The position numbers and the translations under genes are program-made. From Klebsiella pneumoniae (lineage in GTDB: Bacteria; Pseudomonadota; Gammaproteobacteria; Pseudomonadales; UBA5518), in contig CAMAXE010000002.1 in NCBI GenBank assembly GCA_945862145.1, positions 186,427-250,426 on the forward strand: a stretch of DNA of 64,000 nt, read 5' to 3'. Of this stretch, positions 52,116-60,547 are shown in pieces; position 1 is the first letter of the stretch, and each line of letters starts with the position of its first letter. A model generated the notes under the pieces. That model did not search any database. It saw only the letters and a program-made list of their open reading frames with translations, and was not told the origin of the DNA.

Positions 52116-53017
52116 CGGCAACACAGCCATCGCACAAGCCACGCGTCGCCTTTGTCGGCACCGGAATCATGGGTGCGCCCATGTGCGCGCATGTGCTGGA
52201 AGCGGGCTATCCGACGCGCATCTGGAATCGCTCTCGCCCAAAGGCTGATGCGTTCGCCGTCCGTGGCGGCATCGTATGCGACTCGGTTCCCGAGGCAATC
52301 GACGGCGCCGACTTTGTGCTGTGCATGCTCGATACCGGCGACACGATCGACCGTGTGCTGTTCGAGGCGATTGCCGATATCGGGCCTGCCGTGAACAAGC
52401 TCGCCGAGGGTGCTGTTGTCATCGTCATGAGCTCGATTTCCGTTGAGACCACTGTTCGACATTCCAGCTACCTTGCCGCTCGCGGGGTCGCGTACATGGA
52501 TGCGCCTGTATCGGGCGGCGAGAGGGGTGCAACGGACGCGACCCTGACCATCATGGCCGGCGGCGAGGAGGCCGTGTGCGCGCAGGCGCAACCATTGCTC
52601 GAGACCATGGGTCGCGTAACCCGTGTGGGCCCGGTCGGCGCGGGTCAGCTTGCCAAGCTGGTGAACCAGGCCATCGTGGGTATCACGATCGGTGCCGTCG
52701 CCGAGGCGCTGATTCTCGCGCAACGCGGTGGCGCAGACCCCGCCCTGGTTCGCGCTGCCCTGTTGGGTGGCTTTGCCGATTCCACGATTCTGCGCCAACA
52801 CGGCCAGCGCATGGTCGAGCACGCATTTGCACCTGGCGCACGGGCCGAGTTGCAACTGAAGGACCTGCGCAATGCACGCCTGCATGCGGCGCAGCTGGGT
52901 ATCGAACTTCCCTTTCTGTGCCTCGCCGAGCAGCAGTTCCAGCGCATGTGTGAACGCGGGCTGTCGCAGCTTGATCACAGCGCGCTTTATCTCATGCTGG
53001 AGCAACCCGATGGCTGA
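52112..53017 (+). CDS. Beta-hydroxyacid dehydrogenase, tartronate semialdehyde reductase/3-hydroxyisobutyrate dehydrogenase type
   Basis: A 301-residue NAD(P) enzyme with nucleotide motif VAFVGTGIMGAPMCAHV, substrate-binding DAPVSGGERGATDATLTIMAGG and catalytic Lys in GQLAKLVNQ. Pairing with the Hyi-like gene upstream (ATGA overlap) favours tartronate semialdehyde reductase (GlxR/GarR). The POT transporter begins within its last 8 bases. The product glycerate would enter central metabolism. A 3-hydroxyisobutyrate-type substrate is the alternative. Confidence 0.85.
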   Translation: MTATQPSHKPRVAFVGTGIMGAPMCAHVLEAGYPTRIWNRSRPKADAFAVRGGIVCDSVPEAIDGADFVLCMLDTGDTIDRVLFEAIADIGPAVNKLAEGAVVIVMSSISVETTVRHSSYLAARGVAYMDAPVSGGERGATDATLTIMAGGEEAVCAQAQPLLETMGRVTRVGPVGAGQLAKLVNQAIVGITIGAVAEALILAQRGGADPALVRAALLGGFADSTILRQHGQRMVEHAFAPGARAELQLKDLRNARLHAAQLGIELPFLCLAEQQFQRMCERGLSQLDHSALYLMLEQPDG

Positions 53018-54293
53018 AACCGCTACCCCTGTTTCGCGTGACTGGTTCGGCCAGCCGCGGGGCCTGACCATCCTGTTCCTGACGGAGACCTGGGAGAAAT
53101 TTTCGTTCTTCGGCATGCGCGCCTTGCTGGTCTACTACATGACCCGTCAGCTCGGCATGGGTCAGGCGAACGCGTCATATGTTTATGGCTTGTACACGGC
53201 CTCCGTGTATCTCACACCCATCATCGGCGGCGCGATTGCAGACAGCTGGCTCGGTCGCAGGCGTGCGGTCCTGTTGGGTGGTTCCATCATGGCGGCGGGC
53301 CACTTCATGATGGCCTTCGAGAGCATGTTCTACGTGGCGCTCGTCGTCATTGCCATCGGCAATGGCCTGTTCCTGCCGACCCTGCCGGCCCAGATCGAGG
53401 GCTTGTACGCACAGAACGATCCGCGGCGTACATCCGCATACAGCGTTTATTATGTGGGCATAAACCTCGGCGCGTTTCTCGCGCCACTTATCTGCGGCAC
53501 CATTGGGGAGCTGTGGGGCTGGCATTGGGGATTTGCCACGGCCGGCGTGGGGATGATTCTCGGCTTGGTGATTTACGTCAGCGGGTGGAAATACTTGCCA
53601 CCTGAGGCGCCACGTGCGCAACGGATCAAGGCTGCGGCAGTCGACCCGCGCAGGGACCGCACCACGGACGAACCCCGGACATGGGTCTTGTTGCTCGCGG
53701 TCGGGGGCGTCATGGTCCTGTTCCGTGCCGCCTACGAACAGGTCGGCAATACCGTGGCCCTCTGGATCGACACCGGCGTGGACCGGACCGTCGCCGATCA
53801 CTGGACCATTCCAATGACGTGGTTTCTGTCGCTCAATCCGCTGGTGGTATTTCTGCTGACGCCATTCGTGGTGGCGCACTGGACACGTCGGGCCGAGCGG
53901 GGTGTCGATCACTCGCCGCTCACGAAGATGGCAATGGGAGCTTTTATCCTCGCTGCGTCCTACTTGCTGCTCGCGGCCGTGGCGACACAGGACGGCGGCA
54001 CTGCCTGGCAATGGGTCGCCATGTTTTTCGTCATCATGACCGCCGGAGAGCTCTATATCTTACCGGTCGGGCTCTCGTTGTTTGGCCGGCTGGCCCCCAA
54101 AAACCGCACAGCCACGACCCTCGCGGCCTGGTTTCTGGCCACCTCCGTCGGCAGCCTCCTTGCGGGAGTCGTGGGTTCTCTGTGGAGCCAGTTCACGCCA
54201 GCCACATTCTTTGTTTTTATCGCGGCCATCGCCTGCCTTGCCGCGCTGCTGCTGAAGCTGATCGATCGGCCGGCGCGACGCGCAATGCTCTAG
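53010..54293 (+). CDS. POT/PTR-family proton-coupled peptide transporter
   Basis: A 427-residue inner-membrane peptide symporter. The N-terminal helix carries ETWEKFSFFGMRALL, a version of the family's ExxERFxYYG motif in which Lys30 replaces Arg, and the helix 5 region GNGLFLPTLPAQIEGLYAQNDPRRTSAYSVYYVGINLGAFLAPLICG matches the PTR2 signature. Start ATG 53010 overlaps the preceding gene by 8 bp. It is the final gene of the operon, so the locus has its own outer-membrane (TonB) and inner-membrane (POT) import steps. MlrD of microcystin degraders is in the same family, though I cannot judge orthology. Confidence 0.85.
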   Translation: MAETATPVSRDWFGQPRGLTILFLTETWEKFSFFGMRALLVYYMTRQLGMGQANASYVYGLYTASVYLTPIIGGAIADSWLGRRRAVLLGGSIMAAGHFMMAFESMFYVALVVIAIGNGLFLPTLPAQIEGLYAQNDPRRTSAYSVYYVGINLGAFLAPLICGTIGELWGWHWGFATAGVGMILGLVIYVSGWKYLPPEAPRAQRIKAAAVDPRRDRTTDEPRTWVLLLAVGGVMVLFRAAYEQVGNTVALWIDTGVDRTVADHWTIPMTWFLSLNPLVVFLLTPFVVAHWTRRAERGVDHSPLTKMAMGAFILAASYLLLAAVATQDGGTAWQWVAMFFVIMTAGELYILPVGLSLFGRLAPKNRTATTLAAWFLATSVGSLLAGVVGSLWSQFTPATFFVFIAAIACLAALLLKLIDRPARRAML

Positions 54294-54386
54294 TAATCGA
54301 CGGCTAATGCGCCTTCGCAGCGCTGCAAAACGGGGCGAAGCCTTGCTTTTTCGACAGCCCTCTCAACGACGCTGCGGGGGCGCTTC

Positions 54387-54444
54387 TGTAGGAGCGTGCC
54401 GTGGGCGCGTTCGGGGCTGGCTCGCGGGCATGGCCCGCTCCTAC
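54387..54444. repeat. Inverted pair of REP-like palindromes
   Basis: TGTAGGAGCGTGCC...GGGCGCG (from 54387) faces GCGGGCATGGCCCGCTCCTAC (54424-54444 approximately). The latter contains the perfect hairpin GCGGGC-ATG-GCCCGC. The pair lies between the POT gene and the convergent dehydrogenase gene and may act as a BIME and as a transcript end. Confidence 0.75.
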
Positions 54445-54478
54445 GCGAGGCTCCTATACGAGGCTCAGGAGTCCCGCG

Positions 54479-55444
54479 TCAGCGCGGCTTGCGATTGAAC
54501 GGAATCACCTCGTAACCCTCGCCCTCGGGCTGGTCGTCGGTCATGTCGGCGGGGAAGCCCTCGCCCAGCACCTTCACGCCGCAGGGCTCTTCATAGCGGC
54601 GGATGATGTTCGGGGAGAATTCGCGCGGGCCGTACTTGCTCGCGGCATCCTTGAAGATGTTGACGATGAGAGGGGAGAGTTCCAGCGGCACGCCGAGGTC
54701 TTTGGCGATGTCGTCGAAGAGCCCCACATCCTTGATGACAAGATCCATCGTGAAGTTGATGTCGCGGCTGCCGTTCAGGATCACCTGCGACTCGGTCTCG
54801 TGCACGAATGAATTGCCCGAGGAGATGCGGATCGCCTCGTAGACGGTGTTCATGTCGAAGCCCATCATTTTGCAGGTGGTGAGTGCCTCGGCGAGTGCGA
54901 CCAGATGCACGGTGCAGAGGTAGTTGGTCATCACCTTGAGTTTGGATGCGCTACCCAGTTCCCCGGTGTGCAGCACGGCACGGCCCAGTGTGGCGAGCAC
55001 CGGAAACACGGCCTCGAATGCTGCGCGCGGGCCACCCGCAAAGATGGCGATATTCCCCGTAGCGGCGCGGTGGCAACCACCCGAGACGGGGCAATCGAGC
55101 GCCATGCCACCTTCGGCCGTGACCAGCGCGCCTAAGCGCACCACCTCATCGGCGTCGGTGGTGCTCATCTCGAGCCAGATCTTGCCGGGTTTGATGGCCT
55201 CGAGCAGACCCCCCGGGCCTTCTACCACCGCGGCGCAGGCGGCCGGGGAGGGCAGGCAGGTGATCACCAATTCGCAAGCCTCCATCATCTCGCGAGGGCT
55301 GTCGGCGGTCTTGGCGCCCTTCTCTACGAAGGCGGCGACCAGTGCGGGGTCGAGGTCGCGGACCATAAGGTCGTGACCATTGCGCAGCACGCTACCGGCG
55401 AGTTTTGAACCGACGTTGCCCAGACCGATGAAGCCGACTTTCAT
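54479..55444 (-). CDS. NAD(P)-dependent beta-hydroxyacid dehydrogenase
   Basis: A 321-residue 3-hydroxyisobutyrate dehydrogenase-family protein with MKVGFIGLGNVGSKLAGSVLRNGH at the start, LDCPVSGGCHRAATGNIAIFAGG in the substrate region and a Lys in ASKLKVMTNYL in the catalytic position. Start ATG 55444 begins the nucleotide fold directly; the longer frame upstream is a shadow of the MttB gene end. It follows the first MttB-family gene by 50 bp on the same strand. It probably handles a hydroxy-acid or aldehyde from quaternary-amine degradation; the substrate is not identifiable. Confidence 0.85.
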   Translation of the reverse strand: MKVGFIGLGNVGSKLAGSVLRNGHDLMVRDLDPALVAAFVEKGAKTADSPREMMEACELVITCLPSPAACAAVVEGPGGLLEAIKPGKIWLEMSTTDADEVVRLGALVTAEGGMALDCPVSGGCHRAATGNIAIFAGGPRAAFEAVFPVLATLGRAVLHTGELGSASKLKVMTNYLCTVHLVALAEALTTCKMMGFDMNTVYEAIRISSGNSFVHETESQVILNGSRDINFTMDLVIKDVGLFDDIAKDLGVPLELSPLIVNIFKDAASKYGPREFSPNIIRRYEEPCGVKVLGEGFPADMTDDQPEGEGYEVIPFNRKPR

Positions 55445-55494
55445 GAAAAATGCACCCTTGAAAAAGAGGTTTTGATGGAGGATGACGGGGGTGT

Positions 55495-57063
55495 TCAGAA
55501 ATCCGTGGGGGCGCCGCCCTCGCGGATGCGTCGCTCCACGAAGCGGTCTAGCTCCTCGCGGCGCTCGGGTTCCAGCGCGGGCTCCTCGTACTCGGAGAGC
55601 GCGCGCTTGAAGACCGTGTTGGCCCGCTGCCAGGCCTCGGGCTTGCCGGCGGCGAGCCACTGCTGGTGATTGCGCCAGTCGGAGATGATTGGCGCGTAGA
55701 AGGCGTTGGTGTAGCGCGCCAGCGTGTGCTGTGCGCCGAAGAAGTGCCCGCCGGGCCCCACCTCGCGGATTGCTTCCAGGCCGAGCGCGTCCTCGGTGGT
55801 TTCGAGCGGCGAGAGGAACTCCATCACCATCTGGATCAGGTCGCAGTCGAGCACGAATTTCTCGAAGCTGGCGACCAGACCGCCCTCGAGCCAGCCCGCG
55901 CCGTGCATGATCAGGTTGCCCCCGCCCATGGTGAGGCCCCAGAGCGAGAACACGCTCTCGTAGGCCGCCTGTGCATCCACGGTGTTGGCCGCACAGGTGT
56001 TGGAGGTGCGGTAGGGAATGCCATAGCGCCGGGCGAGCTGCCCGCCGACCACACAGGCCTTCATGTATTCCGGCGTGCCGAAAGCGGGCGCGCCGGATTT
56101 CATGTCGACATTGGAGGTGAAGCCGCCGTAGATCACCGGGGAGCCCTTGCGTACCAGTTGCGTGAAGGCGATGCCGGCCAGGGCCTCGGCGTTCTGCTCG
56201 ACCAGCGCGCCGGCCACCGTGGCCGGGGCCATCGCGCCCGAGAGCGTGAAGGGCGTGATGCAGACGATCTGGTTGCGTGCCGACATCGCCATGATGCCGC
56301 CGAGCATCGGGTGGTCGAGCTTCAGCGGCGAATTGGTGTTTACGATGGTGAACAGCGAGGGCTCGCGCTCGAGTTGCTCGTGCGAGACGCCGCGGGCGAT
56401 ACGCGCGATCTCGATGCCGTCGCGGATCCGCTCTGCACCCAGCGAGTAGGCGTGGAAGGGTTTGTCGGTCAGCACGACCATGTCGCGCAGTGCCTCGAGG
56501 TGGCGCACTGAGGCGTGGACGTCGGTGGGCTCTACCGGATACCCGGAGATAAACTGGATGCAGTTGAAGTACTGCGCGAGACGCAGGAAGTTGCGGAAAT
56601 CGTGCTGGTTGCCACTGCGCCTGCCGGTGTCCATATCCGAGCAGTTCGGCGGGCTCGCCACGGTGCCGAAGGCCATTGCAGACCCGCCGATCTCGAGGTT
56701 GTTTTCGGGGTTCCGGGCATGGAAGGTGAAGCGCGAGGGCGCGGTGCTGATCAGCTCCTCGACCATCGCAGGGTCGAAGCGCACACGCTCGCCGCTGATA
56801 CTGGCCCCGGCCTTGCGGAGCAGTTCGCGTGCCTCGGGCAGCGCGAAGTCCATGCCTATTTCGGAGAGTACCTTGAGCGAGGTGACGTGGATCGATTCGA
56901 TCTCGTCTGCCGAGACCAGCTCCATGGGCGCAAAGTGCCGTGTCACCTTGCGCCTGGGCAACTGCGGGATGGCCCCGCGCGCACCCGGTGCCGGGCGACG
57001 CGTGCCGTCGCGGCGGCCGCGCCGGGAGGTCTCGGGGCTCGAGCTTTGGACGTCATCTGACAC
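55495..57063 (-). CDS. MttB-superfamily (non-pyrrolysine) methyltransferase 1
   Basis: A 522-residue trimethylamine/quaternary-amine methyltransferase-family protein. A basic, low-complexity N-terminal tail (RRGRRDGTRRPAPGARGA) precedes the TIM barrel beginning around FAPMELVSADEIESIHVTSLKVLSEIGMDFALPEARELL. There is no in-frame amber codon, so it lacks pyrrolysine, like MtgB (glycine betaine) and MtcB (carnitine). I choose GTG 57063, which has AAGGAAA upstream, over the further ATG. It is divergent from a second family member; no corrinoid protein gene lies nearby. Its substrate is probably a betaine, inferred from the carnitine genes. Confidence 0.8.
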   Translation of the reverse strand: MSDDVQSSSPETSRRGRRDGTRRPAPGARGAIPQLPRRKVTRHFAPMELVSADEIESIHVTSLKVLSEIGMDFALPEARELLRKAGASISGERVRFDPAMVEELISTAPSRFTFHARNPENNLEIGGSAMAFGTVASPPNCSDMDTGRRSGNQHDFRNFLRLAQYFNCIQFISGYPVEPTDVHASVRHLEALRDMVVLTDKPFHAYSLGAERIRDGIEIARIARGVSHEQLEREPSLFTIVNTNSPLKLDHPMLGGIMAMSARNQIVCITPFTLSGAMAPATVAGALVEQNAEALAGIAFTQLVRKGSPVIYGGFTSNVDMKSGAPAFGTPEYMKACVVGGQLARRYGIPYRTSNTCAANTVDAQAAYESVFSLWGLTMGGGNLIMHGAGWLEGGLVASFEKFVLDCDLIQMVMEFLSPLETTEDALGLEAIREVGPGGHFFGAQHTLARYTNAFYAPIISDWRNHQQWLAAGKPEAWQRANTVFKRALSEYEEPALEPERREELDRFVERRIREGGAPTDF

Positions 57064-57316
57064 GGCGATTTCCTTATGATGTGTGCTGCGCACTGCAGCC
57101 CGCCGCGTTGCCGGGGAAGCAGGCCTGCGCCAGACGCGATGAGCCGGCATGGTGGCCACCGTGGCAGGGCTTGTCAATTTTGGCGCCGGCACGGTGCAGT
57201 GGCATCGGCGGACCGGTGATCAATTTTCAGGAGGCGCGAAAAAGATTAGCTTTTTGTGGCCGCCGCGATCCCCGCAAACACGGCTTATACTGCTTCAAGT
57301 CTATGAGGTAACGCCG
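57064..57316. promoter_or_regulatory. Divergent promoter region between two MttB-family genes
   Basis: A 253-bp gap with an AT-richer stretch at 57210-57300. A possible -10 (TATACT, 57286-57291) lies about 26 bp before the start of the second gene but has no good -35 partner. No operator recognised. Confidence 0.3.
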
Positions 57317-58894
57317 ATGAACGCACCCGAAGAAGTCCCCCGCCGCCGCGGTGGACGCGAGAGCCGCAAGGCCCTGCGTTCGCGCCCGATCCCCATCTCC
57401 GAGGCAGCCGTGCGACCCGGTATGTCGGGGGGGCAGTACAAGCCGTTCACCGACAGCGAGATGCAGCGCATTCACCAGGCGGCACTCACGCTGCTGGAGA
57501 CCGTAGGCCTCGAGCGCGCCATCCCGACCTGCGTCGATGCGATGACCAAAAAGGGCTGTTTCATGAGCCCACGCGGCCGGCTCTGCATCCCGCGCGCGCT
57601 GGTCGAGGACACGCTGGCGAGCTGCGCTCGGCACTTCGTGCTGCATGCTCGCGATCCCAAGCACGATATGGAACCGTGGGACAACAAGGTGTACTTCGGC
57701 ACCGCGGGTGCGGCGGTACACACCGTCGATCTGGCGACCAAGACCTACCGCGAGTCGCTGCTGCTCGATCTCTACGATGCCGCGCGCATCGTCGACAACT
57801 GCGACAACATCCACTTCTTCCAGCGCACGCTTACTGCGCGCGACATGGTCGATCCGCGCGACCTTGACATCAACACCATGTACGCCTGTCTGGCGGGCAC
57901 CTCGAAGCACGTCGGCACCAGCATGGTCGAGCCGGCGCACGTCGAAGAGTGCCTGGACATGCTCCACTTTATCGCCGGTGGCGAGGCAGCCTGGCGCGAG
58001 CGGCCATTCGTCTCGCAGTCGAACTGCTTCGTGGTCCCGCCCATGAAGTTCGCCGAAGACGCTTGCCGCTGCCTGGAAGTGGCTGCACGTGGCGGCATGC
58101 CGGTGCTGCTGCTCTCTGCTGCACAGGCTGGTGCTACCTCGCCTGCCGCGCTCGCCGGTACGGTGGTTCAAGCCGTGGCCGAGTGCCTGTCCGGTCTGGT
58201 CTACATCAACAGCATCGTTCCCGGCGCAGTGGCTATCTGGGGCCCTTGGCCCTTCGTGTCGGATCTGCGCACGGGCGCCATGTCGGGCGGCTCGGGTGAA
58301 CAGGCGCTGATCACCTCCGGTTGCGCGCAGATGGGTCACTTCTACGGCCTGACGGTCGGCTCGGCCGCCGGCATGTGCGATGCGAAGCTGCCTGATATGC
58401 AGGCCGGCTACGAGAAAGGTGTCACCGCCGGCATCTCGGCCATGACCGGTATCAATTTGATGTACGAAAGCGCCGGCATGCACGCCTCGCTGCTCGGCTT
58501 CTGCCACGAGAGCCTGCTGATCGACAACGATATGCTCGGCGCCATCAACCGCAACGTGCGCGGCATCGAGGTTAACGAGGACACGCTCTCGCTCGAGGTG
58601 ATCAAGCAGGTGTGTCTCGAAGGCCCCGGCCACTACCTGGGCAGCGAGCAGACGCTCGCGCTGATGCAGAAAGAGTATGTGTACCCGCTGGTAGCGAACC
58701 GCATGAGCCCGAAAGAGTGGGTGGAAGCAGGGCGCCCGGACCTCCTCGAGACCGCGACCCGTCGCAAGAACGAGATCCTGTCCACCTACCATCCCGACTA
58801 CCTCCCGCGCGAGATCGACGACGTGCTGCGCCGCGATCACCGCATCTTCCTGCCGCGCGAGGTGATGGAGCCCGGGGATCCGCGCTGGTCTTGA
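57317..58894 (+). CDS. MttB-superfamily (non-pyrrolysine) methyltransferase 2
   Basis: A 525-residue MttB-family protein with the same basic N-terminal tail (RRRGGRESRKALRSR), then GMSGGQYKPFTDSEMQRIHQAALTLLETVGLERAIPTCVDAM and the C-terminal QVCLEGPGHYLGSEQTLALMQKEYVYP, YHPDYLP block. No internal amber codon. Start ATG 57317 follows GAGGTAA. The two MttB genes are clearly diverged from each other, so they probably differ in substrate. Downstream comes the REP array, then BKACE and L-carnitine dehydrogenase genes on the same strand. A role in demethylating glycine betaine or carnitine is inferred. Confidence 0.8.
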   Translation: MNAPEEVPRRRGGRESRKALRSRPIPISEAAVRPGMSGGQYKPFTDSEMQRIHQAALTLLETVGLERAIPTCVDAMTKKGCFMSPRGRLCIPRALVEDTLASCARHFVLHARDPKHDMEPWDNKVYFGTAGAAVHTVDLATKTYRESLLLDLYDAARIVDNCDNIHFFQRTLTARDMVDPRDLDINTMYACLAGTSKHVGTSMVEPAHVEECLDMLHFIAGGEAAWRERPFVSQSNCFVVPPMKFAEDACRCLEVAARGGMPVLLLSAAQAGATSPAALAGTVVQAVAECLSGLVYINSIVPGAVAIWGPWPFVSDLRTGAMSGGSGEQALITSGCAQMGHFYGLTVGSAAGMCDAKLPDMQAGYEKGVTAGISAMTGINLMYESAGMHASLLGFCHESLLIDNDMLGAINRNVRGIEVNEDTLSLEVIKQVCLEGPGHYLGSEQTLALMQKEYVYPLVANRMSPKEWVEAGRPDLLETATRRKNEILSTYHPDYLPREIDDVLRRDHRIFLPREVMEPGDPRWS

Positions 58895-58917
58895 GGCTTC
58901 GTCCCCCAAGGCTCATG

Positions 58918-59297
58918 TCGCGGGCATGGGCCGCTCCTGCATCGAGCGGGTTTCGCGGGCATGGCCCGCTCCTGCAAGGATCGGGTTTCGCGGGCATGGC
59001 CCGCTCCTACACGGATCGGGTTTCGCGGGCATGGCCCGCTCCTACACGGATCGGGTTTCGCGGGCATGGCCCGCTCCTACACGGAGCGGGTTTCGCGGGC
59101 ATGGCCCGCTCCTACACCGATCGGGTTTCGCGGGCATGGCCCGCTCCTACACGGATCGGGTTTCGCGGGCATGGCCCGCTCCTACACGGATCGGGTTTCG
59201 CGGGCATGGCCCGCTCCTACACGGAGCGGGTTTCGCGGGCATGGCCCGCTCCTACACGGATCGGGTTTCGCGGGCATGGCCCGCTACACGGATCGGA
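58918..59297. repeat. Eleven-copy 35-bp tandem REP array
   Basis: A unit of 35 bp (TTTCGCGGGCATGGCCCGCT plus CCTACACGGATCGGG) recurs with the palindrome GCGGGC-ATG-GCCCGC beginning at 58920, 58955, 58990 and so on every 35 bp to 59270. The first units carry TGC for TAC, some carry GAGC for GATC, and the last lacks three bases. Because 35 is not a multiple of 3, all frames stay open as repetitive peptides that are not genes. It is not a CRISPR array since there are no unique spacers. Confidence 0.95.
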
Positions 59298-59626
59298 GTA
59301 CTACAGCAGCAGTACGAGCGCATCGGGCCGCGGGCCCTCCCGGTGAGAGGCCTTCATCCGCGGGATCGTCTGGAACGATCCTGCGGATGCAGGCAGCCGC
59401 CGCACAGGGATGTGCGGCGGCGTGAGCGAGCGGGAGGGCCTGCGGCGCGATGCGCGGGTGGCACATCGTCAGATAGTGCAGGCATGGCGCGCTCCAATAC
59501 GGGATAGGTTTTCGCGGGCATGGCCCGCTCCTACGGGATCGGAGATCGCAGGCATGCGCTGGTGGTTGCCGCCCACTGCGTGTTTCTGGTCTACTCGCCC
59601 GGCGTATTTTGCCCCCGGAGAGTGCC
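59298..59626. other. Intergenic region with further degenerate and intact REP units
   Basis: Between the tandem array and the next gene are a hairpin-rich stretch (59330-59420, where CCGCGGGATCGTCTGG faces CCTGCGGATGC), a degenerate unit GGCATGGCGCGCTCCAATAC (59482-59500 approximately) and an intact unit at 59514-59534. No gene recognised. Confidence 0.6.
59514..59534. repeat. Single REP-like palindrome
   Basis: One intact GCGGGCATGGCCCGCTCCTAC unit, about 90 bp before the BKACE start and separate from the tandem array. Confidence 0.85.
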
Positions 59627-60547
59627 ATGCCCTTGCAGATGAATCGCGACGTTTTCATCACCTGTGCTGTCACCGGTTCGGGTGGCACGCAGGATCGCTC
59701 ACACCTCGTTCCCCGCTCTCCCAAGCAGATCGCCGAGAGCGCGATAGACGCCGCCAAGGCCGGTGCCGCGGTAGTGCACTGCCATGTTCGCGACCCGGAG
59801 TCCGGCAAGCCCTCGCGTGATCCGGCGCTCTACCGCGAACTGGTCGAGCGCATCCGTGACTCCGCCACCGATGTGGTGATCAACCTGACCGCAGGCATGG
59901 GTGGCGATCTGATACTCGGCCCGCCCGAGGCCCCGATGTCCTTCAACATGGAGGCCACGGACATGGGCAGCGCCCAGAGTCGCATGGAACCCATCGCCGA
60001 TTGCCTGCCCGAGATCTGCACCCTCGACTGCGGCACCATGAACTTCGCCGAGGCCGATTACGTCATGACCAACACGCCGGGCATGCTGCGTGCGATGGGC
60101 AGCATGATGACGGCGCTTGGCGTGCGCCCCGAGATCGAGGCCTTCGACACCGGGCATCTCTGGTTCGCCAAGCAACTGGTAGACGAAGGCGTGCTCACGG
60201 GGCCCGCTATGGTGCAGCTTTGCATGGGTGTGCCCTGGGGCGCGCCCAACGACATGAACACCTTCATGGCGATGGTGAACAACATTCCGCGTGACTGGGT
60301 GTGGTCTGCCTTCAGCCTGGGTCGCGATCAGATGCCGTATGTGGCCGCGGCGGTGGTCGCCGGTGGCAACGTGCGGGTCGGGCTGGAAGACAATATCTGG
60401 CTCGACAAGGGCGTGCTGGCCAGCAACGCACAGCTGGTGGAACGCGCGGTCACGATCATCGAGACCATGGGAGCCCGCATCATGGCCCCCGAGGCAGTTC
60501 GCCAGAAGCTAGGCCTCGTCAAGCGCGCCCCGGTAGCACGCTCATGA
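59627..60547 (+). CDS. BKACE/DUF849 family enzyme, probable 3-dehydrocarnitine cleavage enzyme (copy 2)
   Basis: A 306-residue zinc TIM-barrel enzyme with His51-x-His53 (AVVHCHVRDPESG), N-terminal ITCAVTGSGG and the C-terminal RVGLEDNIWLDKGVLASNAQLVERAV block that carries the third metal ligand. Start ATG 59627 follows CCGGAGAG. The next gene, overlapping by 4 bp, encodes L-carnitine dehydrogenase fused to a thioesterase. This linkage is the established context for the BKACE that cleaves 3-dehydrocarnitine with acetyl-CoA into betainyl-CoA and acetoacetate. The substrate call rests on this context. Confidence 0.85.
   Translation: MPLQMNRDVFITCAVTGSGGTQDRSHLVPRSPKQIAESAIDAAKAGAAVVHCHVRDPESGKPSRDPALYRELVERIRDSATDVVINLTAGMGGDLILGPPEAPMSFNMEATDMGSAQSRMEPIADCLPEICTLDCGTMNFAEADYVMTNTPGMLRAMGSMMTALGVRPEIEAFDTGHLWFAKQLVDEGVLTGPAMVQLCMGVPWGAPNDMNTFMAMVNNIPRDWVWSAFSLGRDQMPYVAAAVVAGGNVRVGLEDNIWLDKGVLASNAQLVERAVTIIETMGARIMAPEAVRQKLGLVKRAPVARS

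Noticed and set aside
57227..58909. 560-codon minus-strand open frame
   Set aside because: It is antisense to the second MttB-family gene, which has clear motifs; the shadow has none.
58918..59297. Possible CRISPR array
   Set aside because: The repeat is a direct tandem with no unique spacers, and no cas genes are present.
58612..59507. Overlapping open frames encoding repeated peptides (HGPLLHGSGFAGMARSYTD type)
   Set aside because: They are translations of the 35-bp REP tandem array. All frames are open only because the unit has no stop, and there is no ribosome binding site or protein family.
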